Shown: piece after piece, positions 25,453-33,887 of the stretch
Layout of the letters: each line of letters starts with the position of its first letter
How positions within the stretch are numbered: the stretch's first letter is position 1
Source of the DNA: Nocardioidaceae bacterium
Lineage (GTDB): Bacteria > Actinomycetota > Actinomycetes > Propionibacteriales > Nocardioidaceae
Length of the DNA stretch: 49,899 nucleotides
Assembly (NCBI GenBank): GCA_030655315.1
Contig: JAURVT010000053.1
Coordinates: 35,917 to 85,815, forward strand
Direction of reading: 5' to 3'
Position numbers and translations under genes: made by a program
The notes under the pieces: model-generated
What the model saw: the letters and a program-made list of their open reading frames with translations, nothing else
Database searches by the model: none
Told to the model about the DNA's origin: nothing

Positions 25453-26537
25453 GACCGAGCCAGGTGCGCCCGGTAGAGCTCGACGTGGCGCTCGGCCGCG
25501 GCGTCCCAGGTGTACGAGCGCGCCAGCGCCCGCCCGGGCTCCGCGTCGGGCGGCGCGGTGAGCACCGTGGCGAGCGCCGTGGCGAACTCGCGCGGATCGC
25601 GGCCGTAGGCCACGGACGCGCCGAACACCTCGCGCAGGACCGGCAGGTCGCGGGTCACCACGGGCACGCCGGCCGCGAGCGACTCCATGGCGGCGAGCCC
25701 GAACCCCTCCTTGGTCGACACGAACCCCATGGCCTCGGCCGAGGCCACCAGGGACGGCACGTCGTCGTCGTCCACGACGCCCAGCATCACCGGCTCGACG
25801 CCGAGCTCGGCCGCGCGACGGTCGAACCGCTCGCGGTAGTCGCGGTAGTCGAACAGGGTCTCGCCGCCGGCCAGCACCAGCCGGACGTCGGGATGGTCGT
25901 CGCGCAGCAGCGCATGGGCCTCGAGGAGGTCCAGGGTGCCCTTGCGCGGCTCGATGCCGCCGAGCGCGAGCACGTACCGTCCCAGCCGGTCGTGCCAGCG
26001 GCCCCGGGCCTCGGCGCCGGCGGGGGAGGCGGCGGCGGCGAACCGCTCGGCGTCCACGCCGTTGGGGATCACCGCGGCCTCGCGCCCGAAGCCCTGGCGC
26101 ACCTCGGTGGCGACCGACGCCGACACGCAGACCAGTCCGGACGGCTCGCGGACCGCGCGGTCGTGGCACGCCGCGAGCTCGGGGGTGGTGAACACGTCGA
26201 GGTGGTGCACCGTGCGCAGGCAGGGGAGGGCGGCGTTGGCGCTGATGCAGTCCTGGGCGTGGACGACGTCGTAGTCGTCGGCGTCGAAGGCCTCGCCCAG
26301 CACCCGGATCGAGCGCAGGATCCGGGGGCCGACGCCCTCGCCGTCCAGGTCGGGCAGCGGCACCGCGCGGACGCCGACCCGTGGGTCGACCCGCCGGAAG
26401 AAGGTGGTGTCGCCGCCACGGCCGAGCGTCCAGACGTCGACCTCGTGCCCGGCCCGCACGAGGGCCTCGGCGAGGGCGAGCGTGTGCACCACGCCGCCGC
26501 GTGGCTTGGTGGAGTACGTGAGCAGGGCGATCCTCAT
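25449..26537 (-). CDS. MSMEG_0565 family glycosyltransferase
   Basis: A 362-residue GT4-type (GT-B fold) glycosyltransferase. The start MRIALLTYSTKPRGGVVHT, the HAQDCISANA segment, IPNGVDAERF, ALGGIEPRKG and the donor-binding STKEGFGLAAMESLAAG (the E-x7-E motif) are clear. Members of this subfamily occur in the Nit1C/MSMEG_0565-0572 cluster. ATG at 26537 overlaps the upstream nitrilase-paralogue stop (ATGA), and the stop overlaps the ligase start. It presumably glycosylates the cluster's product or intermediate; acceptor unknown. Confidence 0.88.
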   Translation of the reverse strand: MRIALLTYSTKPRGGVVHTLALAEALVRAGHEVDVWTLGRGGDTTFFRRVDPRVGVRAVPLPDLDGEGVGPRILRSIRVLGEAFDADDYDVVHAQDCISANAALPCLRTVHHLDVFTTPELAACHDRAVREPSGLVCVSASVATEVRQGFGREAAVIPNGVDAERFAAAASPAGAEARGRWHDRLGRYVLALGGIEPRKGTLDLLEAHALLRDDHPDVRLVLAGGETLFDYRDYRERFDRRAAELGVEPVMLGVVDDDDVPSLVASAEAMGFVSTKEGFGLAAMESLAAGVPVVTRDLPVLREVFGASVAYGRDPREFATALATVLTAPPDAEPGRALARSYTWDAAAERHVELYRAHLARS

Positions 26538-27391
26538 GCCTGCCCGCCGTCCTTGCGGAGGCCGGGGTAGGCCGCGGGCCGGCGCTCCCGCAGGTGGTGC
26601 AGCACCCGTCGCGACCGCGCCACCTCGCGCGGGACGTCGACCTCCGCGACGGCCATCGCCCCCTTGGCCCAGGTCTTGGCGAGCACGTCGCCGCCGGGGC
26701 CGACCACCTTGGCCTGGCCGAGGAAGCGCAGGTCGCCCATCACGCCGGTCTGGTTGGACGACACCCACACCACCTGGTTCTCCGCCGCTCGGGCGCTGTC
26801 GTAGAGGTCGAACAGGCGGGACTGCCGGTCGTTCGACATGGTCTCGGCCCGGTCGGTGACGCTCGCCGGCCAGGCCGACAGGCAGGCCAGGAGGTCGGCG
26901 CCGTCGAGGGCGAGCGAGCGTGCCGCCTCGGGGAAGGACTTGTCGTAGTCGATGAGCATGCCGATCCGTCCGACCGGTGAGTCGAACGGCTCGAACGTGC
27001 CGCCGGCGGCGTAGGCGGCGGACTCGCCGGCCGGCTGGTGCACCTTGCGGTGCCGCCCGATCACGCCGTCGCCGGTGACGCAGAGCGCGGCGTTGTAGGG
27101 GCGCTCGTACGGGCCCGCCTCGGTGTAGCCGACGCAGACCACCATGTCGCCGGCCAGCGACACGACGTGCCGCACCTCGGGGGAGTCCTCGGTCAGGACC
27201 GGCGGCAGGTCGTCGGGGTCGGGGTCGCGCAGGCTGGTGAGGTAGCCCCCGAGGGTCGCGTGCGGCAGCACCAGGACGTCCACCCGCTCGGCGCGTGCCT
27301 GCGCCACGATGCGACCGACCTTGTCGGTGGCGTGGCCGAGGTCGCGGCCGAAGTGGGCCGCGACGGCGCCGATGCGCAGGGGCGGGGGCAC
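26534..27391 (-). CDS. Degenerate nitrilase/carbon-nitrogen hydrolase paralogue, probably non-catalytic
   Basis: A 285-residue CN-hydrolase fold protein clearly paralogous to the nitrilase at 28977-29828 (shared strings include HRKVHQP, SFPEAAR/AFPEAAR and SAWPAS). The Glu-Lys-Cys triad is broken. LPEACLGGY of the paralogue is LPHATLGGY here (His44 for Glu) and MLICYDK is MLIDYDK (Asp148 for Cys); only Lys116 remains. The rest of the fold, including the C-terminal VVGPGGDVLAK region, is conserved, arguing against simple decay. GTG at 27391 starts 7 nt after the flavoprotein stop. It may act as a regulatory or scaffolding partner of the active nitrilase, or bind the substrate. Confidence 0.85.
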   Translation of the reverse strand: MPPPLRIGAVAAHFGRDLGHATDKVGRIVAQARAERVDVLVLPHATLGGYLTSLRDPDPDDLPPVLTEDSPEVRHVVSLAGDMVVCVGYTEAGPYERPYNAALCVTGDGVIGRHRKVHQPAGESAAYAAGGTFEPFDSPVGRIGMLIDYDKSFPEAARSLALDGADLLACLSAWPASVTDRAETMSNDRQSRLFDLYDSARAAENQVVWVSSNQTGVMGDLRFLGQAKVVGPGGDVLAKTWAKGAMAVAEVDVPREVARSRRVLHHLRERRPAAYPGLRKDGGQA

Positions 27392-27398
27392 CGGCGCG

Positions 27399-28688
27399 TC
27401 ACCGGGCGTGGACGGCGGTCGCCGGCGGCTGCCGGTGGCGCGCGCCGCCGACGATGCAGGACGCCACGTGCTCGGCGTCGGCGGCGACGCCGAGGAAGCG
27501 ACCCGATCCCCAGGTGTGCATCCAGGGCAGGCCGACGAAGTACAGGCCGGGCACCGCGGTGACGCCGCGCGTGTGGGTGGGGCGCCCGGTGCCGTCGAAC
27601 ACGCCCACGCCGACCCACGAGTAGTCGGGCCGGTACCCGATGGCCCAGACGATCGAGGTGACGCCGGCCGCCCCGAGGTCGAGCGAGGTCGCCTCCGCGT
27701 CGGGTGACCACGGCGGTGAGTAGGGGGCCTCGGTCGGGGCGTCGATGCCCTCGCGCTCGATGAAGCGGTCGATGTCGCCGCGGATCGAGGTGTACACCGC
27801 GTCGGCGGCGTCGAGCGCGCGCGCGAGCGTGGGCGCCAGCTCGAGCTGGAGCCCGCGACCGGTGACCAGCGTGCCGTAGAGGTGCATGCCCTCGGCGGCG
27901 AACTGGCGCAGGTCGATGTCGCGGCCGCCGTCGCGCCCGGTGACGTAGTGGTTGGTCTTCTCGCGGGCGGCGAGGCCGCCGGGGTACTGCTGGACGGCGG
28001 TGTCGTACAGCCCCATGTCGGCGAGCCAGGTCATCGAGTCGCGACCGCGGTAGGTGCGGGCGACGCGCGGGGCGCTGCCGACCGCCAGGTGCACCTCGCG
28101 GCCCTCCAGGTGGAGGTCCTCGGCGATCTGCGCACCGGACTGGCCGGTGCCGACGACGAGCACGGCCCCCGCGGGCAGCTGCTCGGCGTTGAGGTAGTCC
28201 TGGGAGTGGATCTGGGCGACCGTCGGGTCGATGGCCGACGCGAAGGGCGGCACGACCGGTCGGTGGTAGCCGCCGGTGGCGACGACGACGTCGTCGGCCT
28301 CGATCGTGCCGGTGCCGTCCGGGCCCTCGGTGGTGACCACGAAGCCGCCACCGTCGCGCTCGCGGACCCCCGTCACGGTGGTGTGGGTGCGCAGCGGCGC
28401 GGGGAAGGAGGCGACGAAGCCGTCGAGCCAGGCGACCACCTCGTCCCGGGTCATGAACCCGTCGGGGTCGGGGCCGTCGTAGGACCAGCCGGGCAGGCGG
28501 CACTGCCAGTTGGGCGTCACGAGGGTGAAGTTGTCCCAGCGGCTGTCGGTCCACTCGTGCGCCGGGGTCCGCGCCTCCAGCACGACGTGGTCGACGCCCC
28601 GGTCGAGCAGGTGGCGGCTGACCGACAGCCCGGCCTGTCCGCCGCCCACGACCACGGTTCCCGTGCGCTCCACGGAGGGGTCGCCCAT
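27399..28688 (-). CDS. MSMEG_0569 family flavin-dependent oxidoreductase
   Basis: A 429-residue FAD/NAD(P)H-dependent monooxygenase-like protein. FAD-binding VVGGGQAGLSVSRHLL is at about 11-26, ATGGYH in the middle, and the NADPH-binding VVGTGQSGAQIAEDL near 180. The TPNWQCRLPGWSY segment and the ending WMHTWGSGRFLGV are typical of this Nit1C flavoprotein. ATG at 28688 overlaps the MSMEG_0570 stop (ATGA). It probably oxidises the nitrogen compound handled by the cluster; the reaction is unknown. Confidence 0.9.
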   Translation of the reverse strand: MGDPSVERTGTVVVGGGQAGLSVSRHLLDRGVDHVVLEARTPAHEWTDSRWDNFTLVTPNWQCRLPGWSYDGPDPDGFMTRDEVVAWLDGFVASFPAPLRTHTTVTGVRERDGGGFVVTTEGPDGTGTIEADDVVVATGGYHRPVVPPFASAIDPTVAQIHSQDYLNAEQLPAGAVLVVGTGQSGAQIAEDLHLEGREVHLAVGSAPRVARTYRGRDSMTWLADMGLYDTAVQQYPGGLAAREKTNHYVTGRDGGRDIDLRQFAAEGMHLYGTLVTGRGLQLELAPTLARALDAADAVYTSIRGDIDRFIEREGIDAPTEAPYSPPWSPDAEATSLDLGAAGVTSIVWAIGYRPDYSWVGVGVFDGTGRPTHTRGVTAVPGLYFVGLPWMHTWGSGRFLGVAADAEHVASCIVGGARHRQPPATAVHAR

Positions 28689-28984
28689 CAGGACTCCCCG
28701 AGCGCGGGGTGCATCGCGACCACGTGCACGTGGTCGTCGGGCCGGTAGCGCCGGGCCCGGTCGGTGATCTGGGCGGTCGTCGAGGCGGCGGACGAGCACG
28801 CGAACCCGAACCTCGCCTGCACGCGGGCGCTCGCCTCGGCCAGGGCGCGGACGGCCCGCTCGGTGAAGTCGGCGACGGTGTAGCTCGTGCCCTCGTCGAG
28901 GTGGTCGTGCATGACCAGCGAGGGGGAGTAGCAGTCGTCCTGGTGCCCGTCGGGCCAGCGGACGGTCACGGTCATCTCAGGCAT
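28688..28984 (-). CDS. MSMEG_0570 family nitrogen starvation response protein
   Basis: A 98-residue protein beginning MPEMTVTVRWPDG, followed by YSPSLVMHDHLDEGTSYTV and a helical segment (FTERAVRALAEASARVQARFG). It matches the small conserved Nit1C protein by size, sequence character and place between nitrilase and flavoprotein. ATG at 28984 overlaps the nitrilase stop by 8 nt; the internal ATG at 28975 is possible. The family was named from expression under nitrogen limitation; the molecular role is unknown. Confidence 0.88.
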   Translation of the reverse strand: MPEMTVTVRWPDGHQDDCYSPSLVMHDHLDEGTSYTVADFTERAVRALAEASARVQARFGFACSSAASTTAQITDRARRYRPDDHVHVVAMHPALGES

Positions 28985-29828
28985 GGGCCACCTCCAGCGC
29001 CGGGTAGGTGGCGGGTCGGCGGTCGCGCAGGTGGAACATCGAGCGACGCGCGGTGCCGAGGGTGTCGGCGAGGTCGACCTCGGCGACGGCCATGCCGCCC
29101 CGCGGGCCGGTGGTGTCGAGCACGTCGCCACCGGGGCCGACGACCTTGGCGTGGCACACGAACCGCAGCGAGCCGAAGGTGCCGGACTGGTTGGACGCCA
29201 CCCACACGATCTGGTTCTCCAGCGCGCGGGCCTGGTCGAAGAGGTTGAAGCGCTTGGTCCACCGGTCGTCGTCGATCGACCCGGCGCTCGCGGTGCGCGA
29301 GGCGGGCCACGCCGAGATGCACGCGACGACCTCGGCGCCCTCGAGCGCGAGGGCCCGGGCCGCCTCGGGGAAGGCCTTGTCGTAGCAGATCAGCATCCCC
29401 AGCCGGCCGGCCGGCGTGTCGAAGGCCTCGAACGTCTCGCCCTGCCCGTAGTAGAGGTTCTCGCCGAGCGGCTGGTGCACCTTGCGGTGCACGCCGATGA
29501 CGCCGCTCCCGGTCACGGCGGCGGCGCTGTTGTAGCGGGTGGTCCCGTCGGACTCGCAGAACCCGACGACCAGCGTCATGTCGCCGGCGATCCGCGCGAC
29601 CTGCCGCATCACGGCGCCCTCGAGGTCGATCACCGGGGGCAGCGAGTCCGGACCGTCCGCCCCCTCGCCCAGCGAGCTGAGGTAGCCGCCGAGGCAGGCC
29701 TCGGGCAGGGCGAGGAGGTGGACGCCGCGGGCGCGAGCGTCGGCGGCGAGCGCGGCGACCTGGAGCAGGTCCTGGTCGAGGTCGCGCCCGAAGTTCGCGG
29801 CGACGGCCGCGAGGGTGGTGGTGCTCAT
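28977..29828 (-). CDS. Nit1C-type nitrilase (active paralogue)
   Basis: A 283-residue carbon-nitrogen hydrolase with the full catalytic triad: Glu43 in LPEACLGGY, Lys116 in HRKVHQP and Cys148 in GMLICYDKAFPEAAR. It would hydrolyse a nitrile or related C-N substrate to the acid and ammonia. Nit1C clusters have been linked to bacterial cyanide assimilation, so a nitrogen-scavenging role is likely. ATG at 29828 overlaps the MSMEG_0567 stop (ATGA). The 283-residue length fits the family. It is the presumed catalytic partner of the degenerate paralogue at 26534-27391. Confidence 0.93.
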   Translation of the reverse strand: MSTTTLAAVAANFGRDLDQDLLQVAALAADARARGVHLLALPEACLGGYLSSLGEGADGPDSLPPVIDLEGAVMRQVARIAGDMTLVVGFCESDGTTRYNSAAAVTGSGVIGVHRKVHQPLGENLYYGQGETFEAFDTPAGRLGMLICYDKAFPEAARALALEGAEVVACISAWPASRTASAGSIDDDRWTKRFNLFDQARALENQIVWVASNQSGTFGSLRFVCHAKVVGPGGDVLDTTGPRGGMAVAEVDLADTLGTARRSMFHLRDRRPATYPALEVAHA

Positions 29829-31243
29829 GAGGTTCCCAATCCTGTGACGGTGCCGGGCACCGCGGTGGTGGTGAGCCCGTCGGGCCAGGCAAGCCGGACC
29901 CCGGGCTCGTCGGTGAGCCGACCGCAGGTGCTGCTGAGCACCCGGGGGTCGGCCGTGGGTCCCGAGACGCCCGCGTCGTCGTGGGCGGTGATCATGGCGA
30001 AGCCGGGGAAGCAGGTGAGCCAGTCGCCGAGCCCGGTGCCGTCCGGTGCCGGCACGGCGGCGACGTCGACGACGGCCCCGCAGCCGCTGGCCTCGGCGAG
30101 CATCCCGGTGGTGCCGACGATGCCGGCCATCGAGGCATCCTTGGCCGCGGCCGGTCGCAGCCGGGCGACGTGGCCGGCCAGGTGGCGCAGCTCGGTGGAG
30201 GTCCGGGACGAGGTGGAGTCCCACTGGTGCCCGCGGTAGCCCGGACGCCAGTCGCCGCCGACGTCGGCGGTGACCCGCAGGTGCTGGCCCGCGGTGCCGC
30301 CGCCCCCGCGCACCGGGTGGTCGGTCCGTCCGAGGGCGGTCACGCTGAGCGAGGCCGGCACGCCGAGCTGGGTGTGCCCCCCGATCACCGGGACGCCCCA
30401 GGCCTGGCTCGCGTCGCGGACGCCGGACAGCACCCGTCGGGCGAACGAGGTGTCGCGCGCGCCGACGCTGTCGAGCAGCGCCACCGGGGTCGCGCCCATC
30501 GCGCTGAGGTCGTTGACGTTGACGAGCACGGAGCACCAGCCGGCCCACTCGGGGTCGCGCTCGACCATGGACGGCAGGATCGCGTCGCACGCGGCGATCA
30601 GGTCCGAGCCGGGGACGGGTGCCCCGTCGTCGCCGACGAAGCCCTCGCCGCCGAGCCAGCCCCGCGGCATGGACGCGAGCACGGCGCCGAGCTCGGCCTT
30701 GGTCTGCGCGACGAGGCGGGCGACCCGGTCGACGGGCCACGTCATCTCGACGTGCGCGACGCCGTGCAGCCGCGTGGCGTGTCGGTGCTGCCAGCCCAGG
30801 CGGGTGAAGAGCGGCTGGTTCGCGGCCTGGACGCAGGCGTCGAACCGCAGCACGCCCTCGCTCTCGGCCCGGGCGCACGCGGCCCGGACGAGCGCGGGCC
30901 CGACCGACGCGGTGCGTCGCGCCGACCGGGAGACGACGAGCCGGCTGCCCCGCCACCAGCCGAGGTCGCGGCCGGGGCCCTGCGGCGCGAGGCGCACGCC
31001 ACCGAGGACGGTGCCGTCCGACGCCACCGCGAGCAGCACCACGGTGCGGGGGTCGTCGTCGACCTCGTCGAGGTCGGAGCCGTCGAACAGGCCCTGCTCG
31101 GCGACGAAGACGTCGCGGCGCAGGGCGCGGTAGGCGTCGAGCTCGGCGGTGGTGGAGGCCTGGACCACCTGGAACGGGGCGGTCGGGGGCAGCCGGACGG
31201 CGGGGCCGGTGAGGATGCCGAGCAGGTCGGTGTCGACGGACAT
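29825..31243 (-). CDS. MSMEG_0567-type fusion: GNAT acetyltransferase plus AIR synthase-like domain
   Basis: A 472-residue two-domain protein. Residues about 15-165 form a GNAT acetyltransferase domain (YRALRRDVFVAEQGLF, VGPALVRAACARAESEG as acetyl-CoA loop). Residues about 170-470 resemble PurM/AIR synthase or selenophosphate synthetase-type ATP-binding proteins (VNVNDLSAMGATPVALLDS, VIGGHTQLG). This GNAT-PurM fusion is diagnostic of Nit1C clusters. ATG at 31243 starts one nucleotide past the radical SAM stop. Reaction unknown; phosphorylation or ATP-dependent activation plus acyl transfer is a reasonable reading. Confidence 0.9.
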   Translation of the reverse strand: MSVDTDLLGILTGPAVRLPPTAPFQVVQASTTAELDAYRALRRDVFVAEQGLFDGSDLDEVDDDPRTVVLLAVASDGTVLGGVRLAPQGPGRDLGWWRGSRLVVSRSARRTASVGPALVRAACARAESEGVLRFDACVQAANQPLFTRLGWQHRHATRLHGVAHVEMTWPVDRVARLVAQTKAELGAVLASMPRGWLGGEGFVGDDGAPVPGSDLIAACDAILPSMVERDPEWAGWCSVLVNVNDLSAMGATPVALLDSVGARDTSFARRVLSGVRDASQAWGVPVIGGHTQLGVPASLSVTALGRTDHPVRGGGGTAGQHLRVTADVGGDWRPGYRGHQWDSTSSRTSTELRHLAGHVARLRPAAAKDASMAGIVGTTGMLAEASGCGAVVDVAAVPAPDGTGLGDWLTCFPGFAMITAHDDAGVSGPTADPRVLSSTCGRLTDEPGVRLAWPDGLTTTAVPGTVTGLGTS

Positions 31244-31244
31244 C

Positions 31245-32339
31245 TCAGGCCCCCTCGCTCTGCAGCGCGCTGCACGCGCCGCACGCGGCGCACCCCGCGG
31301 CCTGACCGGCGCCGTGCATGCCCGCGGCACGGAGCGACGCCGCGACGCGCTCGGTGACGTCGCGCAGCACGTCGGCGTCGGGCGCCGGCACGCGGTCGAC
31401 GTCGGTCGCGAGCGTCCCGGCGAGCGGCCTGAACGGCACGACGAACGGGTAGACGCCCATCTCGATCAGCTCCTGCGCGCCGGCCACGAGGTCGTCGGCG
31501 CTCTCGCCGAGGCCGACGAGCAGGTAGGTCGAGACCTGGTTCCACCCGAAGACACGGACGGCCTCGCGCCACGCGGCGCGGTACTCGTCGAGCGGCACGG
31601 TGGACTTGCCCGGCATCCAGCGACGGCGGACGTCCTCGTCCATCGACTCGACGTGGATGCCGATGGAGCGGGCGCCCGCGGCCCAGAGGTCGGTGATGGT
31701 GCGCAGGTCGGCCGGCGGCTCGCACTGCACCTGGATCGGCAGGTCGGGCAGCACCTCGCGGACCGCCCGGACGCAGCGCGCCAGGTGGGTGGCGCCGCGG
31801 TCGCGACCGTTGGACGTGCCGGTGGTCATCACCATCTGGGTGATCCCGTCGAGGTCGTGCGCCGCGAGGGCGACCTCGGCGACCTGCGCGGGGGACTTCA
31901 CGGCCACCGTCGAGCCCTGGCGGAGCGACTCCTCGATGGCGCAGAAGCGGCAGCGCTCGGACTCGTCGTACCGGACGCAGGTCTGCACGACGGTGGTGGC
32001 CAGCACGTTCGAGGAGTGCAGCCGCGCGATCTGCTCGTACGGCGTCCCGTCCTGGGTCACGAGGTCGTAGAAGCGCGGACGCTTCACCGCCTCGATGCCG
32101 AGGCCCGTGTCGGCGCCGTCGAGCAGGAGCCGCCCGCGGCTGACCGTGAACGGGCTGAGCGGGTTGACCGGGATCGCGGCTCCCACGCCGTCGAGCAGCA
32201 CGTGCCCGTCGTCGCTGGGGCCGGCCCCGGCCCGCCGGCCGACCGGTGCGTCGAGCAGGCGGATGCCGGAGATGGCGACGTCCACGCGCGTGCTGGCGCG
32301 TGAGGGGGCACCGCCGGGTCCTCCGCAGGGCGTGGTCAT
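31245..32339 (-). CDS. MSMEG_0568 family radical SAM protein
   Basis: A 364-residue radical S-adenosylmethionine enzyme of the Nit1C cluster. The cluster-binding cysteines are Cys121, Cys130 and Cys133 (CX8CX2C in CVRYDESERCRFC) instead of the canonical CX3CX2C. A second cysteine set, Cys350/353/356 (CAACGAC), lies at the extreme C-terminus and could hold an auxiliary cluster. The barrel region has QMVMTTGTSNGRDRG and GIHVESMDED. The gene starts 10 nt after MSMEG_0572. Radical reaction and substrate unknown. Confidence 0.9.
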   Translation of the reverse strand: MTTPCGGPGGAPSRASTRVDVAISGIRLLDAPVGRRAGAGPSDDGHVLLDGVGAAIPVNPLSPFTVSRGRLLLDGADTGLGIEAVKRPRFYDLVTQDGTPYEQIARLHSSNVLATTVVQTCVRYDESERCRFCAIEESLRQGSTVAVKSPAQVAEVALAAHDLDGITQMVMTTGTSNGRDRGATHLARCVRAVREVLPDLPIQVQCEPPADLRTITDLWAAGARSIGIHVESMDEDVRRRWMPGKSTVPLDEYRAAWREAVRVFGWNQVSTYLLVGLGESADDLVAGAQELIEMGVYPFVVPFRPLAGTLATDVDRVPAPDADVLRDVTERVAASLRAAGMHGAGQAAGCAACGACSALQSEGA

Positions 32340-32349
32340 CGCCGGGGCC

Positions 32350-32874
32350 TCAGAGGTTGAAGTTGGACTGGATGATGGCGCCCTTGCGGGCGTAGTGGAT
32401 GACGGCGTCCTGCACGTCGAGCGGGTGCGCCGGGATCACGCCCTCGATCAGGTCCTCCTCGCGCAGGCCGTGCAGCGCGAGCCCGAAGCGGCAGCAGTAG
32501 ACGGTGCCGCCCTCGGCGATGAACGTCGCGATGGAGGCGTTCATGTTCATCTCGCCGGGGAACGCGGCGTTGCCCGTCGTGGGGAAGCCACGGGTGGCCA
32601 TGCAGGCGAGGGTGCCGGGGCCGTAGAAGTAGAGGGCGGACTCGAAGCCCTTGCGCAGCGCGCGGGTGGCCTGGAGGACGGCCACGAAGCTGACCGACGA
32701 CTCGTGCGGGACGCCGTGGACCAGCGAGAACCAGGTCTCGCCGTCCTCGGCCTGGTAGTCCGGGAACAGCTTGGTCTTGCCGTAGAGGTCGCTGCCCTCG
32801 GGCAGGGACGGGTGGGGGATCTCGGCCAGGGAGGCGGCGATGTTGTCGGCGAGCTCGGTGTCGATGTCGGGCAT
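32350..32874 (-). CDS. MSMEG_0572 family nitrogen starvation response protein
   Basis: A 174-residue protein related to the DsrE-like fold. Conserved strings include LYGKTKLFPDYQ, SLVHGVPHESSVSFVAVLQATRAL and YCCRFGLALHGLREEDLI. The vicinal Cys-Cys in VYCCRFG is notable. It starts 54 nt after the amidohydrolase, so it is in the same operon. Family members are induced by nitrogen limitation; mechanism unknown. Confidence 0.9.
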   Translation of the reverse strand: MPDIDTELADNIAASLAEIPHPSLPEGSDLYGKTKLFPDYQAEDGETWFSLVHGVPHESSVSFVAVLQATRALRKGFESALYFYGPGTLACMATRGFPTTGNAAFPGEMNMNASIATFIAEGGTVYCCRFGLALHGLREEDLIEGVIPAHPLDVQDAVIHYARKGAIIQSNFNL

Positions 32875-32928
32875 CTGCTTCTCCAGTGTGTGCGGGGGAT
32901 GGTGCGGGACAGGTGGTGCGGCCGCGGC

Positions 32929-33753
32929 TCAGCCGTAGAGGGACTCGAAGTTGCCGCGGAAGAACAGGTCGGCGAGGTCGCCGTCGCCCGCGGCGGCCGC
33001 GAGGCGGGCGTGCTCGCCCTCGAAGTCGCCCCAGGGGCAGTCGGTGGCGAAGAGGATCCGGTCGTGGCCGATGCCACGGCGCTCGATCTCGCTCACGAGC
33101 CAGGCGGGCGCGAAGCCGATCGTCCAGCTGGTGTCGGTGTAGACCTTCTTGCCCGCCTCGATCCAGTCGAAGAGCCGGCCGCCGATGAGCTTCATGTGCC
33201 CGCTCATGCCGCCGCCGAGGTGGACGAGGTGGATCTTGGTGTCGTCGCCGTAGCGGTCGACCAGGGTGCCGACCTCGTCGATGTCGGAGGCCGAGCCGGG
33301 CGAGGTGTGCACGTGCACCACCAGGTCGTGCTCGGCGGCGGTGGTGAAGATCCGGTCGATCTGCTCGGCGCAGTCGGGGTCGGTGGGACGGCCGCCGAGG
33401 AGGAAGCTGGTCTTCAGGGCCTTGACCCCCCGCTCGCCGACCAGGGACAGCGCGCCGTCGTTGCGCGCGGCGTCCGAGGCCTTGGGCGAGACCCACAGGC
33501 CGCAGCTGATCCGCTCGTCCGCCTGGGCCGCCTCGACCGCCAGCGGGTTGAGGTCGAAGGCCGCGTCCGGCACCGGGATCCCGTAGTTGGGCAGGACGAG
33601 GGCACGCTCGGTGCCCTCCCGGTGGAGGTCGGCCAGCAGCTCGTCGACGGTGGCGCGCGCGGTGGTGTCGGGCGAGACGGGGGCGCCTCCGTAGAAGCCG
33701 TACGCGGGCAGCCGGCCGATGTGGCGGTGGCTGTCGAGGATCGTCTGGGGCAC
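32929..33753 (-). CDS. Amidohydrolase 2 family metal-dependent hydrolase, first gene of the Nit1C operon
   Basis: A 274-residue TIM-barrel amidohydrolase. Metal-binding residues are HRH (His9, His11 in DSHRHIG), the HVHTSPG and HLVHLGG histidines and the late Asp in ATDCPWGDFEGE. It probably hydrolyses or decarboxylates an intermediate of the nitrogen-scavenging pathway. GTG at 33753 is used because it begins right at the domain; the ribosome-binding site is weak. The open frame running further upstream is the antisense of the helicase gene. It is promoter-proximal, just below the GlnR-like box. Confidence 0.85.
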   Translation of the reverse strand: MPQTILDSHRHIGRLPAYGFYGGAPVSPDTTARATVDELLADLHREGTERALVLPNYGIPVPDAAFDLNPLAVEAAQADERISCGLWVSPKASDAARNDGALSLVGERGVKALKTSFLLGGRPTDPDCAEQIDRIFTTAAEHDLVVHVHTSPGSASDIDEVGTLVDRYGDDTKIHLVHLGGGMSGHMKLIGGRLFDWIEAGKKVYTDTSWTIGFAPAWLVSEIERRGIGHDRILFATDCPWGDFEGEHARLAAAAGDGDLADLFFRGNFESLYG

Positions 33754-33776
33754 GGGACCCAGTCCACGCGGAGCGC

Positions 33777-33792
33777 GTTTCGGGTTGGTTTC
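33777..33792 (-). promoter_or_regulatory. GlnR-like box upstream of the Nit1C operon
   Basis: On the minus strand the sequence GAAACCAACCCGAAAC shows two GAAAC boxes separated by exactly 6 nt, close to the actinobacterial GlnR pattern GTnAC-n6-GAAAC. It ends 24 nt before the first start codon of a cluster whose relatives respond to nitrogen starvation. A GTTAC also lies about 40 nt further upstream. The first half-site deviates from consensus. Confidence 0.45.
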
Positions 33793-33881
33793 GTCCAGAA
33801 CAGGACTGCGTGAGAAGCGCGTCTCCGGGGTGTAACCGCCCGACACGGTCCGGCCGCCTCCCACGCGCGTCGCGCGGGCGC

Positions 33882-33887
33882 TACTAT
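33882..33887 (+). promoter_or_regulatory. -10 element for the helicase gene
   Basis: TACTAT matches the actinobacterial TAnnnT -10 pattern and stands out in very G+C-rich DNA. It would start transcription near 33893-33895, giving a leader of about 185 nt and excluding the GTG at 33890 as start codon. No clear -35 box is seen. Confidence 0.45.
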
